Source: Piscinibacter lacus
GTDB lineage: Bacteria > Pseudomonadota > Gammaproteobacteria > Burkholderiales > Burkholderiaceae_C
Direction: 5' to 3'
Assembly: GCF_016735685.1 (NCBI RefSeq)
Contig: NZ_JAERRA010000001.1
Coordinates: 1,240,001 to 1,304,000 of the forward strand
Length of the DNA: 64,000 nucleotides
Part shown: piece after piece, positions 23,807 through 36,000 of the stretch
Position numbering within the stretch: the stretch's first letter is position 1
Layout: the number at the start of each line of letters is the position of its first letter
The notes under the pieces: model-generated
The model's database searches: none
The model's input: the letters and a program-made list of their open reading frames with translations, nothing else
What the model was told of the DNA's origin: nothing
Position numbers and translations under genes: made by a program

Positions 23807-24622
23807 ATGGGCATCACCATCAAGACTGCCGCCGACATCGCGGCGATGCGCGTGGCCGGCCGGCTCGCTTCCGAAGTCCTCGACATGCTGACCCCGCATG
23901 TCAAGCCGGGCATCACGACCGAGCAGCTCGACGCGCTGGCGAACCGCCACATCGTCGAGGTGCAGGGCGCCGTGCCCGCGCCGCTGAACTACCAGCCGCC
24001 GGGCTACACGCCCTATCCCAAGTCCATCTGTACCTCGGTCAACCACCAGGTCTGCCACGGCATCCCGAACGACCGGCCGCTGAAGAACGGCGACATCGTC
24101 AACATCGATGTCACGGTGATCAAGGACGGCTGGCATGGTGACACCAGCCGCATGTTCATCGTGGGCGAGGGCTCGATCGCCGCCAAGCGCCTGTGCAGCC
24201 TGACCTACGAGGCCATGTGGAAGGGCATCGCCCGCGTCAAGCCGGGCCTGAAGCTCGGCGACATCGGCCACGGCATCCAGACCTTCGTGGAGAACGCCGG
24301 CTACAGCGTGGTGCGCGAGTTCTGCGGCCACGGCATCGGCCAGAAATTCCACGAGGAACCGCAGATCCTCCACTACGGCCGCCCCGGCACGCTGGAGGAA
24401 CTGGTGCCCGGCATGGTCTTCACCATCGAGCCCATGGTCAATGCCGGCCGCCGCGAGATCAAGGAGCTGGGCGACGGCTGGACCATCGTCACCAAGGACC
24501 GCTCCCTGTCCGCCCAGTGGGAGCACACCCTGGTCGTCACCGAGACCGGCTACGAGGTGCTGACCCTGTCCGCGGGCAGCCCGCCGCCGCCGGACTTCGT
24601 GCTGGCCGGTTCCGCCGCCTGA
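23807..24622 (+). CDS. map: Type I methionine aminopeptidase
   Basis: 271 residues. Removes the initiator Met from new proteins. Metal ligands in [17 protein letters not shown] (two Asp), [13 protein letters not shown] (His), MVFTIEPM (Glu) and WEHTLVVT (Glu) are all present. A GATAAT element (23795-23800) lies six bases before the ATG; if it is the -10 box the mRNA would start at or next to the ATG, i.e. be leaderless. glnD follows after 10 bases, as in many proteobacteria. Confidence 0.97.
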   Translation: MGITIKTAADIAAMRVAGRLASEVLDMLTPHVKPGITTEQLDALANRHIVEVQGAVPAPLNYQPPGYTPYPKSICTSVNHQVCHGIPNDRPLKNGDIVNIDVTVIKDGWHGDTSRMFIVGEGSIAAKRLCSLTYEAMWKGIARVKPGLKLGDIGHGIQTFVENAGYSVVREFCGHGIGQKFHEEPQILHYGRPGTLEELVPGMVFTIEPMVNAGRREIKELGDGWTIVTKDRSLSAQWEHTLVVTETGYEVLTLSAGSPPPPDFVLAGSAA

Positions 24623-24632
24623 TCGCGCCGCC

Positions 24633-27254
24633 ATGTCGGTGCCCGTCGAGCCCCAGGGGCTGATCGACCTGCCGGCCCTGCGCCGGGCCTTCCGCGAAGG
24701 CAAGGCCGACCGCATCGACCGCTTCAACCGCGCCCGGCCCACGGCCACCACCGCGCGGCTGCTGCTGACGCAGCTTGCGCGGCATGTCGACGGCACCCTC
24801 AAGCGCCTGTGGCGGCTCAGCGGCATGCCGCGCGGCGCGGCCCTGGTGGCGGTGGGCGGCTACGGCCGCGGCGAGCTTTTCCCGGCCTCCGATGTGGACG
24901 TGCTGGTGCTGCTGCCCGAGGGCCTGTCCTCGGAGGCGCCCGAGATCCAGGCCAGCCTGAGCCAGTTCGTGACCGCTTGCTGGGATGTGGGCCTGGAGAT
25001 CGGCCAGAGCGTGCGCAGCGTCGACGAATGCGTGGCCGAGGCCCTGGCCGACGTGACCGTGCAGACGGCGCTGCTGGAGGCCCGCTTCCTCTTCGGCGCC
25101 CGCAAGCTCTTCGAGCGCTTCGTGCAGGCCCAGCGCGAGGTGATGGACCCCGCCGCCTTCCTGCGCGCCAAGACGCTGGAGATGCGCCAGCGCCACCAGA
25201 AGTACGAGGACACGCCCTACGCGCTGGAACCCAACTGCAAGGAAAGCCCCGGCGGCCTGCGCGATCTGCAGGTGGTGATCTGGGTCGCCCGCGCCGCCGG
25301 CCTGGGCCGCACCTGGCGCGAGCTGGCGGCCCATGGCCTGGTCACGCCCTTCGAGGCCCGCCAGCTTCAGCGCAACGAGGCGCAGCTCAAGCTGATCCGC
25401 GCCCGCCTGCACAGCGTGGCCGGCCGCCGCGAGGACCGCCTGGTCTTCGACCTGCAAACCGCCGTGGCCGAAAGCTTCGGCCACCAGGGCACGCCCAGCC
25501 AGCGCGCTTCCGAGCTGCTGATGCGCCGCTACTACTGGGCGGCCAAGGCCGTGACCCAGCTCAACCAGGTGCTGATGCTCAACATCGAGGAGCGCATCAC
25601 CGGCCTGGCCGAGGGGCCGATGCGCCCCGTCGGCGACAAGTTCTTCGACCGCGGCGGTCTGCTGGAGATCGCCCACGACGATCTCTACCAGCGCGACCGC
25701 CACGCCATCCTGGAGACCTTCCTCGTCTACCAGTCCAACGTCGGCATCAAGGGCCTGTCGGCGCGCACGCTGCGCGCGCTCTACAACGCCCGCGGCCTGA
25801 TGGATGCGGCCTTCCGGCGCGACCCGGTCAACCGGGCGCTGTTCCGCCAGATCCTCAGCGCGCCGGGCGGGCAGACGCATGCCTTCCGGCTGATGAACCA
25901 GACCTCGGTGCTGGGCCGCTACCTGTGGGTCTTCCGGCGCATCGTCGGGCAGATGCAGCACGACCTTTTCCACGTCTACACCGTGGACCAGCACATCCTG
26001 ATGGTGCTGCGCAATGTGCGGCGCTTCTTCGTGCCCGAGCATGCGCACGAGTACCCCTTCTGCACCCAGATCGCCGCCAATTTCGAGCGGCCCTGGGTGC
26101 TCTATGTGGCGGCGCTCTTCCACGACGTGGCCAAGGGCCGCGGCGGCGACCATTCCGAGCTGGGCGGCCACGAGGTGCGGCGCTTCTGCCGCGAGCACGA
26201 CATCGGCCCCGAGGATGCGCGCCTGATCGAGTTCCTCGTGCGCGAGCACCTGACGATGAGCCGCGTCGCGCAGAAGGAGGACCTGTCCGACCCGGACACC
26301 ATCCAGGCCTTCGCCCGCCGCGTGGGCGACCCGCGTACCCTGGCCGCGCTCTACCTGCTGACAGTGGCCGACATCCGCGGCACCAGCCCCAAGGTCTGGA
26401 ATGCCTGGAAGGGCAAGCTGCTGGAGGACCTCTACCGCGCCACGCTGCGCGCCCTGGGCGGCGACCATCCCAATGCCGCGGCCGAGGTGGATGCGCGCAA
26501 GCAGGAGGCGCGGCAGCTCCTGGCCCTGCACAGCCAGTTGCCGGGCATCGAGGCGGCGCTTTGGAAGACGCTGGAGATCAGCTACTTCGCCCGCCACGAT
26601 GCAGCCGACCTGGCCTGGCATGCGCGCTGCCTGGCGCGCCGCATGGACAGCGAGCAGGCAGTGGTCAGCGCCCGGCCATCCAGCGTCGGCGAGGGCTTGC
26701 AGGTGCTGGTCTATGCCCGCGACCGGCAGGATCTCTTCGCCCGCATCTGCGGCTACTTCGACCATGCCGGCTTCAACATCCTCGATGCCAAGGTGCACAC
26801 CACCCGGCACGGCTATGCGCTCGACACCTTCGAGGTGACCTCGCCCCAGGTGCTCGCCCCCATGCATGGCGAGGCCGAGCTTCAGCACCGCGACCTGATC
26901 GCCCTGGTCGAGAACCAGCTTGCCGCTGCCCTGGTCAGCGGCGCCGCGCTGCCCGAGCCCTCGCGCGGGCGGCAGTCGCGCCGGGTCAAGCATTTCCCGG
27001 TCACGCCGCGGATCTCGCTCAAGCCCGACGAGCGCGGCCAGCGCTGGCTGCTGACCGTCTCGGCCAGCGACCGCTCGGGCCTGCTCTATGCCATCGCGCG
27101 CGTGCTGGCCCAGCACGGCATCAACCTGCAACTGGCCAAGGTCAGCACCCTGGGCGAGCGGGTGGAAGACACCTTCCTGATCGACGGCAACTCGCTGCAG
27201 CGCAACCGCGAGCAGATCGAGTTCGAGACCCAGTTGCTCGACGCGATCGCCTGA
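24633..27254 (+). CDS. glnD: PII uridylyltransferase / uridylyl-removing enzyme
   Basis: 873 residues, normal length. Nitrogen sensor that uridylylates PII proteins (GlnB/GlnK) under nitrogen limitation and removes UMP when glutamine is high. Nucleotidyltransferase domain with [16 protein letters not shown] (catalytic Asp87, Asp89); HD domain for UMP removal with His497-Asp498 in [15 protein letters not shown]; two C-terminal ACT domains starting near 687 ([18 protein letters not shown]) and 805 ([20 protein letters not shown]) that bind glutamine. Probably one transcript with map. Confidence 0.98.
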   Translation: MSVPVEPQGLIDLPALRRAFREGKADRIDRFNRARPTATTARLLLTQLARHVDGTLKRLWRLSGMPRGAALVAVGGYGRGELFPASDVDVLVLLPEGLSSEAPEIQASLSQFVTACWDVGLEIGQSVRSVDECVAEALADVTVQTALLEARFLFGARKLFERFVQAQREVMDPAAFLRAKTLEMRQRHQKYEDTPYALEPNCKESPGGLRDLQVVIWVARAAGLGRTWRELAAHGLVTPFEARQLQRNEAQLKLIRARLHSVAGRREDRLVFDLQTAVAESFGHQGTPSQRASELLMRRYYWAAKAVTQLNQVLMLNIEERITGLAEGPMRPVGDKFFDRGGLLEIAHDDLYQRDRHAILETFLVYQSNVGIKGLSARTLRALYNARGLMDAAFRRDPVNRALFRQILSAPGGQTHAFRLMNQTSVLGRYLWVFRRIVGQMQHDLFHVYTVDQHILMVLRNVRRFFVPEHAHEYPFCTQIAANFERPWVLYVAALFHDVAKGRGGDHSELGGHEVRRFCREHDIGPEDARLIEFLVREHLTMSRVAQKEDLSDPDTIQAFARRVGDPRTLAALYLLTVADIRGTSPKVWNAWKGKLLEDLYRATLRALGGDHPNAAAEVDARKQEARQLLALHSQLPGIEAALWKTLEISYFARHDAADLAWHARCLARRMDSEQAVVSARPSSVGEGLQVLVYARDRQDLFARICGYFDHAGFNILDAKVHTTRHGYALDTFEVTSPQVLAPMHGEAELQHRDLIALVENQLAAALVSGAALPEPSRGRQSRRVKHFPVTPRISLKPDERGQRWLLTVSASDRSGLLYAIARVLAQHGINLQLAKVSTLGERVEDTFLIDGNSLQRNREQIEFETQLLDAIA

Positions 27255-27255
27255 T

Positions 27256-27273
27256 CGCCCCGGCCCCGGGGCG
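27256..27273. terminator. GC palindrome between convergent glnD and tonB
   Basis: CGCCCCGG and CCGGGGCG form a perfect palindrome with two bases between, in the 42-base gap separating the two convergent stop codons. No T-run follows on either strand, so action as an intrinsic terminator is uncertain; it may mark 3' ends for both transcripts. Confidence 0.3.
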
Positions 27274-27296
27274 GGGCGGCGCCCGGCCGCGCGACC

Positions 27297-28022
27297 TCAC
27301 TCGATCTTGAAGTCGAACTCCTGGGTGACCAGCAGCTCGGCTGCGTCGCTCACGCACTGGTACTGCTTCATCGCCGCGATCACCGGCTGGTGGTAGACGC
27401 GCGGACCGGTGAGGATCTTCACGTCCACCACCTTGCCGCCGACGATGCGCGCCTGCGCGCGGACCATGCCCGAGATGCCGTCCTGCAGGGCCTTGCGCGG
27501 AATCTCCGGCCGCACTTGCACGGGGCAGGCCAGGCCCACATCGCGGCTGACCGGCCCGGGTGGGGGCGGCGGGGCCGGGGGCGCGGGCGGTGCGGGTGGC
27601 GCCGGAGGGGCCGGCGGCGCGGGCGGGGGCGGCGGCTCGATCTTCGGCGGCTCGCGCGGCGGCTCGGGCGTCACGGCCGTGATCGGCGGCGGCGGCGCGC
27701 TCACCGGCGGCAGCTCGGGTGGCGGCACATAGGCCGGCGGCGGCGGCGCGGGGGGCGGGGGCGGCGGCAGCTTCACCGGCCGCGGCGGCGGCGGTGGGGG
27801 GGGTGGAGGCGGGGGCGGCGGCGGCGGGGGCGGGGGCGGCAGCGTCTCGACGATGCGCGCGACCAGCGGCTTCTGGATCACCTCCACCGCCTCGCGCGCC
27901 AGGCCCGAGGCCAGGGCATAGATCACCAAACCGTGCAGCAGCACCACGCCGCCCACGCCGACCAGGCGGCGGCGGGCGGCCTGGCGTTGCAGTTCGGGAT
28001 CGTCGGAAAAGACCATCGGCAT
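27297..28022 (-). CDS. tonB: TonB energy-transducing protein
   Basis: 241 residues. One N-terminal membrane anchor (VVLLHGLVIYALASGLA), a very proline-rich periplasmic spacer (~58-165) with a run of about 19 prolines, and a C-terminal TonB domain (VRPEIPRKALQDGISGMVRA, VVDVKILTGPRVYHQPVIAA). Transmits proton-motive force from ExbB/ExbD to TonB-dependent receptors. Last gene of the exbB-exbD-exbD-tonB operon; its ATG directly abuts the stop of the second exbD. Confidence 0.93.
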   Translation of the reverse strand: MPMVFSDDPELQRQAARRRLVGVGGVVLLHGLVIYALASGLAREAVEVIQKPLVARIVETLPPPPPPPPPPPPPPPPPPPRPVKLPPPPPPAPPPPAYVPPPELPPVSAPPPPITAVTPEPPREPPKIEPPPPPAPPAPPAPPAPPAPPAPPPPPGPVSRDVGLACPVQVRPEIPRKALQDGISGMVRAQARIVGGKVVDVKILTGPRVYHQPVIAAMKQYQCVSDAAELLVTQEFDFKIE

Positions 28023-28472
28023 TCAGCGCGGCGCGGCCGGGCTCAGGAACTGCTCGCTGCCGACGATGCCGAACTTGTCCAGCTTGGCCCGCTGGGTGGC
28101 GGCCATCACGCCGGCCACCACGGCATAGCGGGCATTGGCGTCGGGGCGCAGGTGGATCTCGGGCGTGACCGGCTGCGTGGCGGCGGCTTGCAAGCGGGCC
28201 TCCAGCTCGGCGCCATCGGCCAGCGGCAGGCCGTTCCAGAACACGGTGCTGGCCGCGTCGACATCGATGCGCACCACCTCGGGCGGCGTCTGCGGCGGCT
28301 GCGGCCGGGCCTGTGGCAGGTTCAGGTTCACCGCATGGAGCTGGATGGGGATGGTGATGATCAGCATGATCAGCAGCACCAGCATCACGTCGATCAGCGG
28401 CGTGGTGTTGATGTCGAGGATCACTTCGGGCTCGTCCGAGGCGCCGCCGGGGGCGCCGATCTGCATGGCCAT
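28023..28472 (-). CDS. exbD: ExbD/TolR-family proton-channel protein (second copy)
   Basis: 149 residues. Single N-terminal membrane segment containing the functional Asp in DVMLVLLIMLIITIP, preceded by NTTPLID, and a periplasmic ExbD domain with EIHLRPDANARYAVVAGVM. Forms the stator with ExbB. Unusually, two different exbD genes sit in tandem; this copy is the one next to tonB. Confidence 0.93.
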   Translation of the reverse strand: MAMQIGAPGGASDEPEVILDINTTPLIDVMLVLLIMLIITIPIQLHAVNLNLPQARPQPPQTPPEVVRIDVDAASTVFWNGLPLADGAELEARLQAAATQPVTPEIHLRPDANARYAVVAGVMAATQRAKLDKFGIVGSEQFLSPAAPR

Positions 28473-28500
28473 GGGGCAGGGGCTCCGGATGCCGACGCGT

Positions 28501-28944
28501 TCAGGGCGTGCCGCGTGCCGGCGGCTCGGTGATGAAGGCGATCTTCAGGATGCCGGCGCGCTGGCAGGCCAGCACCACGCGGCCGACCGGCTCATAGCGC
28601 GAGGCCAGGTCGCCGCGGATCTGCACCTCGGGCGCCGGCTGAAGCGCCGCACGGGCCTTGAGCCGCTCGACCAGCGCCGCCTCGGAGGCGACGCGCCGGT
28701 CGTTCCAGAAGATGCCGCCGGCCGCATCGACCGAGAGGATGATGTTCTCCGGCTTGGTCTCGCGCACCTCGACCCGCTCCTTGGGCAGGTTCACCGGCAC
28801 CGCGGTGACCGCCACCGGGATGGTGATCAGGAAGATGATGAGCAGCACCAGCATCACGTCGACCAGCGGCGTGGTGTTGATGGCGGCAATCACCGCATCC
28901 TCGTCCTCGGGCCCGCGCAGGCGGGCCCTGGTCCTGGGGTTCAT
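28501..28944 (-). CDS. exbD: ExbD/TolR-family proton-channel protein (first copy)
   Basis: 147 residues, clearly related to the neighbouring ExbD: same NTTPLVDVMLVLLIIFLITIP membrane segment with conserved Asp and same periplasmic layout (PEVQIRGDLASRYEPVGRVV). The N-terminus is more charged (RTRARLRGPEDEDAVIAAI). Two ExbDs in one TonB operon are known from Xanthomonas (exbD1/exbD2), where they are not equivalent; the same may hold here. Confidence 0.93.
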   Translation of the reverse strand: MNPRTRARLRGPEDEDAVIAAINTTPLVDVMLVLLIIFLITIPVAVTAVPVNLPKERVEVRETKPENIILSVDAAGGIFWNDRRVASEAALVERLKARAALQPAPEVQIRGDLASRYEPVGRVVLACQRAGILKIAFITEPPARGTP

Positions 28945-28959
28945 GGCGGCGGCCGACGC

Positions 28960-29775
28960 TCAGTCGCGGCCGGCCCGCGGGCCCGAGGCCAGCAGCACGG
29001 CATGCAGGTCGGCGCCGAAGGCGCGCACCTCGTCCATCGCGCCCTTGTTGCGGCGCACCAGCCAGTTGTAGCCCAGCACCGCCGGCACGGCCACGGCCAG
29101 GCCGATGGCGGTCATGATCAGCGACTCGCCCACCGGGCCGGCGACCTTGTCGATCGAGGCCTGGCCGGCCACGCCGATCGCGGTCAGCGCGTGATAGATG
29201 CCCCAGACGGTGCCGAACAGGCCGACGAAGGGCGCCGTCGAACCCACCGTCGCCAGGAAGGCCAGGCCGTCCTGCAGGCGGCTGCCGACGCGGTCGATCG
29301 CGCGCTGCAGCGACATCGTCACCCACTCGTTCAGGTCGATCTGGCCGAGCAGGCCTTCATGCTTCCTGGTGGCTTCGAGCGCCGATTCGGCGATGAAGCG
29401 GAAGGGGCTGCCGGCGCTGAGCGCGGCGCTGCCCTGGGCCACGCTGCCGGCCGACCAGAAGCTGGCCTGGGCCTCGCGCGCCTGGCGGCCGATGCGGGCC
29501 TGCTCCAGCAGCTTGACGATCAGGATGTACCAGCTTCCCACCGACATCAGCGCCATCATCAGCAGCACCGCCTTGGCGATCCAATCCGATCCCGCCCAGA
29601 GCGCGGCCAGACCGTAGGGGTTGTCGACGGCCAGGGCGGCGGCGGCCGGGGCCGCCGCCGATGCAGCCTCCGGCTGGGCCAGGGCCGCCAGCGGCAGGGC
29701 CAGCAGGGCCAGGGCGCCCAGCGCGCGGCCGGCGCGGCGCCTTGACGAGGGGGCGAACGGGAACAGGGCGGGCAT
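28960..29775 (-). CDS. exbB: ExbB/TolQ-family biopolymer transport protein
   Basis: 271 residues from the ATG at 29775. Signal-peptide-like N-terminus and Ala-rich leader (~1-55), then three membrane segments: AVLLMMALMSVGSWYILIVK, LATVGSTAPFVGLFGTVWGI (the ExbB signature) and MTAIGLAVAVPAVLGYNWLV. Builds the pentameric channel with ExbD. First gene of the operon; a Fur-box-like site lies ~77 bases upstream. Confidence 0.94.
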   Translation of the reverse strand: MPALFPFAPSSRRRAGRALGALALLALPLAALAQPEAASAAAPAAAALAVDNPYGLAALWAGSDWIAKAVLLMMALMSVGSWYILIVKLLEQARIGRQAREAQASFWSAGSVAQGSAALSAGSPFRFIAESALEATRKHEGLLGQIDLNEWVTMSLQRAIDRVGSRLQDGLAFLATVGSTAPFVGLFGTVWGIYHALTAIGVAGQASIDKVAGPVGESLIMTAIGLAVAVPAVLGYNWLVRRNKGAMDEVRAFGADLHAVLLASGPRAGRD

Positions 29776-29851
29776 CCGGCGGACTCCAGGGGCAGGGTTC
29801 GGTTCAGGCCGCAAGCCGGGCGGGACGCAGCCCCCGGCGCGAGGCGCGCCG

Positions 29852-29869
29852 AATGATAGGGGTTCTCAT
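29852..29869 (-). promoter_or_regulatory. Probable Fur box and promoter of exbB-exbD-exbD-tonB
   Basis: The plus-strand sequence aatgataggggttctcat is a dyad with half-sites TGATA...TCTCA, close to betaproteobacterial Fur boxes. On the minus strand the same bases contain TATCAT (29853-29858), one mismatch from the -10 consensus, so Fur binding would block RNA polymerase. It sits 77 bases before the exbB start in the only gap of the cluster. This supports iron control of the TonB system. Confidence 0.5.
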
Positions 29870-29891
29870 CTTGCCGGCCGCCGGGCCGGAT

Positions 29892-32564
29892 TCAGCGCGG
29901 CGTCCAGACCAGGCGCAGGCCCAGTGCGCGGCCGGTGGCGTCGGTGTAGCGGGCGTCGTAGCCGGTCTGGAACTGGCTGGACTGGTTGCTGAAGGGCGGG
30001 TCGCGGTCGAAGGCATTGCGCAGCAGGGCCAGCAGCTCCAGGCCGGGCTGCGGCGACCAGCCCAGGCCCAGGTCCCACACGCTGGTGCTGCCGACCCGGC
30101 CGTGGAAGGCGGGGTCGATCAGCGCGCTGTTCTCGTCGCGGTAGCCCGAGCGGTAGCGCTGGGCCAGCGTCGCGCTCCAGGCCCCCTGGGCATAGCTTGC
30201 GCTGAGGCTGTGCTGCCAGCGGAAGATCGGGCCCCGGCTGCCGTGGCGGCCGACACGCTCTTCCACCTCCCCCGCCAGGCCGCCGCGCAGGGTGTGCGAG
30301 AAGACCCGCGTGCCCTGCAGCGCCAGCGTCAGCCGGCCGGGCAGGGGGAGGGCCGGTTGCCATTGCGCGCCCAGGTCCAGGCCGTGGCTGCGGATGGCGC
30401 TGGCATTGAAGAGCCGGGTGTCGATGGCGGTGATGACATTGCCGTCGGCCGGATCGCGCAGGATCAGGCCGGCATTGGCGGCGGCGTTCTGCAGCACGGC
30501 GCTCGCGGTGGGCGCGACGATGACATCCCGGATCCGCACCGCCCACAGGTCGGCCGTCAGGCTGGCGCGCGGCCCGGCCTGCAACACCAGGCCCAGGCTG
30601 GCCTGTTCGGAGCGCTCGGGTTGCAAATCGTCCCGGCCGCCGCCCTGCTCGACAAGCTGCCGGCCGCAGACCCGCGCCGCATCCGCCCCCGGCACCGCCA
30701 CGCCACCGGGGCAGAGCAGCGGGTCGTCGAACGGCGCCGCGCTGAAGGTGGCGAAACCGGGCTGCTTCAGTTCGTAGAGCGTCGGCGCGCGGAAGCCGCG
30801 GCCCACCGAGGCGCGCAGCAGGGCATCGCGGCTGGCCTGCCAGCGCAGGGCCAGCTTGGGGCTGGTCTGCCGGCCGACCTGGCCGACCCGGTCGTGGCGC
30901 AGGGCCAGGTTCAGCTCCAGGGTCGGGGCCAGCGGCAGTTGCAGCTCGGCCCATAGCGCGCCGGCGCGGCGGCTGGCCTGCACGTCGCTCGCCGGGTCCA
31001 GGCCCTGGGTGGGCACGCGGCTGGCCACGGCATCGATCACCTCGATGGCGTAGTCCTCATGGCGCAGCTCGCCGCCCAGGGCCACGCCGGCGGGCCGGGC
31101 CAGGCCGGGCCAGGCCAGATCGCGCCGCCACTGGCTGTCCAGCGCCAGCACGCGACCGCGGGCCCGCTGGATCTCGCCGCCCACCTCGGCCTCGCGCAGC
31201 CCGGCCAGGCCGGCCGGGGTCTGCGCGCCAAAGGGGTTCAGCAGCCCGCTGTTGACCCCGGCGGCCAGCGCGGCCTCGTCGTAGGCGCCGCCGCGCAACT
31301 GCTCGCTGACCCGGCCGAGTTGCAGGCTCAGGCCCTGGCGCAGTTCCCAGGCGCCGAGCGCGCCGGCGAGCTCGGCCGTCCAGCGGCCCTGGCGGTTGTC
31401 CGAGGCGATGCGTCGCTGGCCCGGCGCGCGCCAGTAGGCATCGACCGGCAGGCCGGGGTCGAGCACGAAGCCGTCCGGCGCCGGCACGCCGCCCTGGCCC
31501 GGGTAGAAGGCCGTGCCCGGCGCCACCGGCAGGAAGCCGTCGCCGCTGGCCAGCGGCGTGCCGGCCAGGGTCTGGCCGACGAGGTGCCGGCTCAGCAGTT
31601 GTTCGAGCTTGAGCGTCATCGCGCCCGGCAGCCGCAGCCGGGCCTCGGCTTGCAGGAACTGGCTTTCGCTGCGCGGGCTCAGGTCGGTGTCGCGGACGGT
31701 GTCGAAATAGCAGCTCGTGCCGTCGCCGCTGAAGCCGGGGGCGGCGCAGTCCGGCGCCAGCGGGTGGGCGAAGAAGGTGTCGGCGCCCTGGGTCTGGCTG
31801 TAGTTGGCCGGGCCGGTGTAGAAGGAGCTGTAGTCGACACCGCGCTCGGGGATGACGCCCCGCGCGCCGAAGCGGCGCTGGCCGGAGCGGATCGCCGTGG
31901 TCTGCCGCAGCCCGCCGGCCAGGCTGGCGCTGAAGCCGCGGCCGGCCAGGTCGCCGAAGCCCAGGCTGGCATTCAGCTCGCGGCTGCGGCCGCCGCTGCG
32001 CTGGGGCTGTTCGATCGAAAGCTCCAGCGTGTCGCCCACGTCCTCGCGGGTGATCAGGTTGATCACGCCGCCGATGGCCTCGCTGCCGTAGAGCGCCGAG
32101 GCGCCGTCGCGCAGCACCTCGATGCGGTCGATCAGGGCGAAGGGGATCATGTTCAGATCCACCGCGCCGCCGTCGACCGCCTGGTTGGCCAGGCGCCGGC
32201 CGTTCAGCAGCACCAGGGTCTTGTCGGCCCCCAGGCCGCGCAGGTCGGCGAAGCTCGCGCCGCCGCTGGCGCCGCCGATGACGCTGCTCAGCACCGTCGC
32301 GCTCTGGTTGGCGGCCAGCCGGGCCAGGGCCTGCTCCAGCGTGCTCACGCCCTGGCGGCGCAGGCTGTCGGCACGCAGCACCGTCAGCGGCACGGTCGAT
32401 TCGCCGTCGATCTGGCGCAGGGCCGAGCCGGTCACCTCCACCCGCGGCAGCGGGGCCTGGGCCCAGGCCGGGGGGCAGGCAGCGGCCAGGGCCAGCAGCA
32501 GGAGCCGGCCCTGGCGCGGTAGCGGGCAGCCCAGGGGGCGGGAAGCGAAGCGGGACGGGAACAT
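29892..32564 (-). CDS. TonB-dependent outer-membrane receptor
   Basis: 890 residues from the ATG at 32564. Signal peptide ends at AACPPAWAQA. Plug domain ~40-160 with VTGSALRQIDGESTVPLTVL (TonB-box region), LRGLGADKTLVLLNGRRLAN and DRIEVLRDGASALYGSEAIG, followed by a ~700-residue 22-strand barrel with ELKQPGFATFSAAPFDDPLL. It lies just upstream of the exb/tonB operon. Ligand is not readable: the Fur box at exbB argues for a siderophore or other iron source, but none was found in front of this gene itself. Confidence 0.9.
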   Translation of the reverse strand: MFPSRFASRPLGCPLPRQGRLLLLALAAACPPAWAQAPLPRVEVTGSALRQIDGESTVPLTVLRADSLRRQGVSTLEQALARLAANQSATVLSSVIGGASGGASFADLRGLGADKTLVLLNGRRLANQAVDGGAVDLNMIPFALIDRIEVLRDGASALYGSEAIGGVINLITREDVGDTLELSIEQPQRSGGRSRELNASLGFGDLAGRGFSASLAGGLRQTTAIRSGQRRFGARGVIPERGVDYSSFYTGPANYSQTQGADTFFAHPLAPDCAAPGFSGDGTSCYFDTVRDTDLSPRSESQFLQAEARLRLPGAMTLKLEQLLSRHLVGQTLAGTPLASGDGFLPVAPGTAFYPGQGGVPAPDGFVLDPGLPVDAYWRAPGQRRIASDNRQGRWTAELAGALGAWELRQGLSLQLGRVSEQLRGGAYDEAALAAGVNSGLLNPFGAQTPAGLAGLREAEVGGEIQRARGRVLALDSQWRRDLAWPGLARPAGVALGGELRHEDYAIEVIDAVASRVPTQGLDPASDVQASRRAGALWAELQLPLAPTLELNLALRHDRVGQVGRQTSPKLALRWQASRDALLRASVGRGFRAPTLYELKQPGFATFSAAPFDDPLLCPGGVAVPGADAARVCGRQLVEQGGGRDDLQPERSEQASLGLVLQAGPRASLTADLWAVRIRDVIVAPTASAVLQNAAANAGLILRDPADGNVITAIDTRLFNASAIRSHGLDLGAQWQPALPLPGRLTLALQGTRVFSHTLRGGLAGEVEERVGRHGSRGPIFRWQHSLSASYAQGAWSATLAQRYRSGYRDENSALIDPAFHGRVGSTSVWDLGLGWSPQPGLELLALLRNAFDRDPPFSNQSSQFQTGYDARYTDATGRALGLRLVWTPR

Positions 32565-32669
32565 CGGGACGGTGCGGCCATGCGGCGAGGGCCTCGCCGA
32601 GCGGCGCGGAGTGTCGCATCGCATCTTCAGGCCTGTGACGAATCGCACAGACCGCCCGGCCCATCGGCC

Positions 32670-35243
<2,574 letters not shown>

Positions 35244-35247
35244 AGCC

Positions 35248-35970
35248 ATGATCGAACTGCGCCAGCTCAGCAAGTCCTACCTCACGCCGCGCGGGCGCCG
35301 CCATGTGTTCCGCGACCTGAGCTTCACCTTCCCGGCGGGCATCAACATCGGCCTGATCGGCCGCAACGGCGCCGGCAAGTCCACGCTGATGCGCCTGCTC
35401 GGCGGCATCGACACGCCGGACCGCGGCGCCGTCGTCACCGACCGCCGCATCTCCTGGCCGGTCGGCCTCTCGGGCGGCTTCCAGGGCTCGCTGAGCGCGC
35501 GCGAGAACGTGCGCTTCGTCTGCCATGTCTATGGCGCCCAGGGCGAGGCCATGCGCCGCACGATGCGCGCGGTCGAAGACTTCGCCGAGATCGGCGACTA
35601 CTTCGACCTGCCGATGAAGTCCTACTCCTCGGGCATGCGCTCGCGGGTGGCCTTCGGCCTGAGCATGGCCTTCGATTTCGACTACTACCTGATCGACGAG
35701 GTCATGGCCGTGGGCGATGCGCACTTCAAGCGCAAGTGCGAGGAGGCCTTCCAGACCCGGCTGCGGGACGCCAACCTCATCCTGGTCTCGCACAACATGG
35801 CTGACATCAAGAAGTACTGCGGCGTGGTCGTGCTCGTCGACCAGGGCCAGGCCGTGGTCTACCCCGAGGTCGAGGAAGGCATCGCCGCCTACCGCAAGCT
35901 GGTCGCGCCGCAACCGGCCGCCCTTCCGCCGGCCGCCGCGCCGGTGGCCCCCGCAGGGCTCACGGCCTGA
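35248..35970 (+). CDS. Capsule polysaccharide ABC exporter, ATPase (KpsT type)
   Basis: 240 residues. Walker A GRNGAGKSTLMRLLGG, signature SSGMRSRVAFGLSM and Walker B YYLIDEVMAVGDAHFK are typical of KpsT/CtrD. The short length, without the C-terminal carbohydrate-binding domain of long Wzt proteins, fits the capsule type that exports chains with a Kdo linker. Partner of the preceding permease. Confidence 0.95.
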   Translation: MIELRQLSKSYLTPRGRRHVFRDLSFTFPAGINIGLIGRNGAGKSTLMRLLGGIDTPDRGAVVTDRRISWPVGLSGGFQGSLSARENVRFVCHVYGAQGEAMRRTMRAVEDFAEIGDYFDLPMKSYSSGMRSRVAFGLSMAFDFDYYLIDEVMAVGDAHFKRKCEEAFQTRLRDANLILVSHNMADIKKYCGVVVLVDQGQAVVYPEVEEGIAAYRKLVAPQPAALPPAAAPVAPAGLTA

Positions 35971-36000
35971 GCCTGGCGCCCGCACCGCATCCGACACCGC

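Noticed and set aside
27549..27845. Possible G/C-rich simple-sequence repeat or satellite
   Set aside because: It codes the proline-rich spacer of TonB and stays in frame.
31059..32522. Plus-strand open frame opposite the TonB-dependent receptor
   Set aside because: Antisense shadow, no motifs, no ribosome site.
32565..32669. Fur box or cobalamin riboswitch in front of the TonB-dependent receptor
   Set aside because: The 105 bases contain no recognisable Fur dyad and are too short and unlike a B12-box region.
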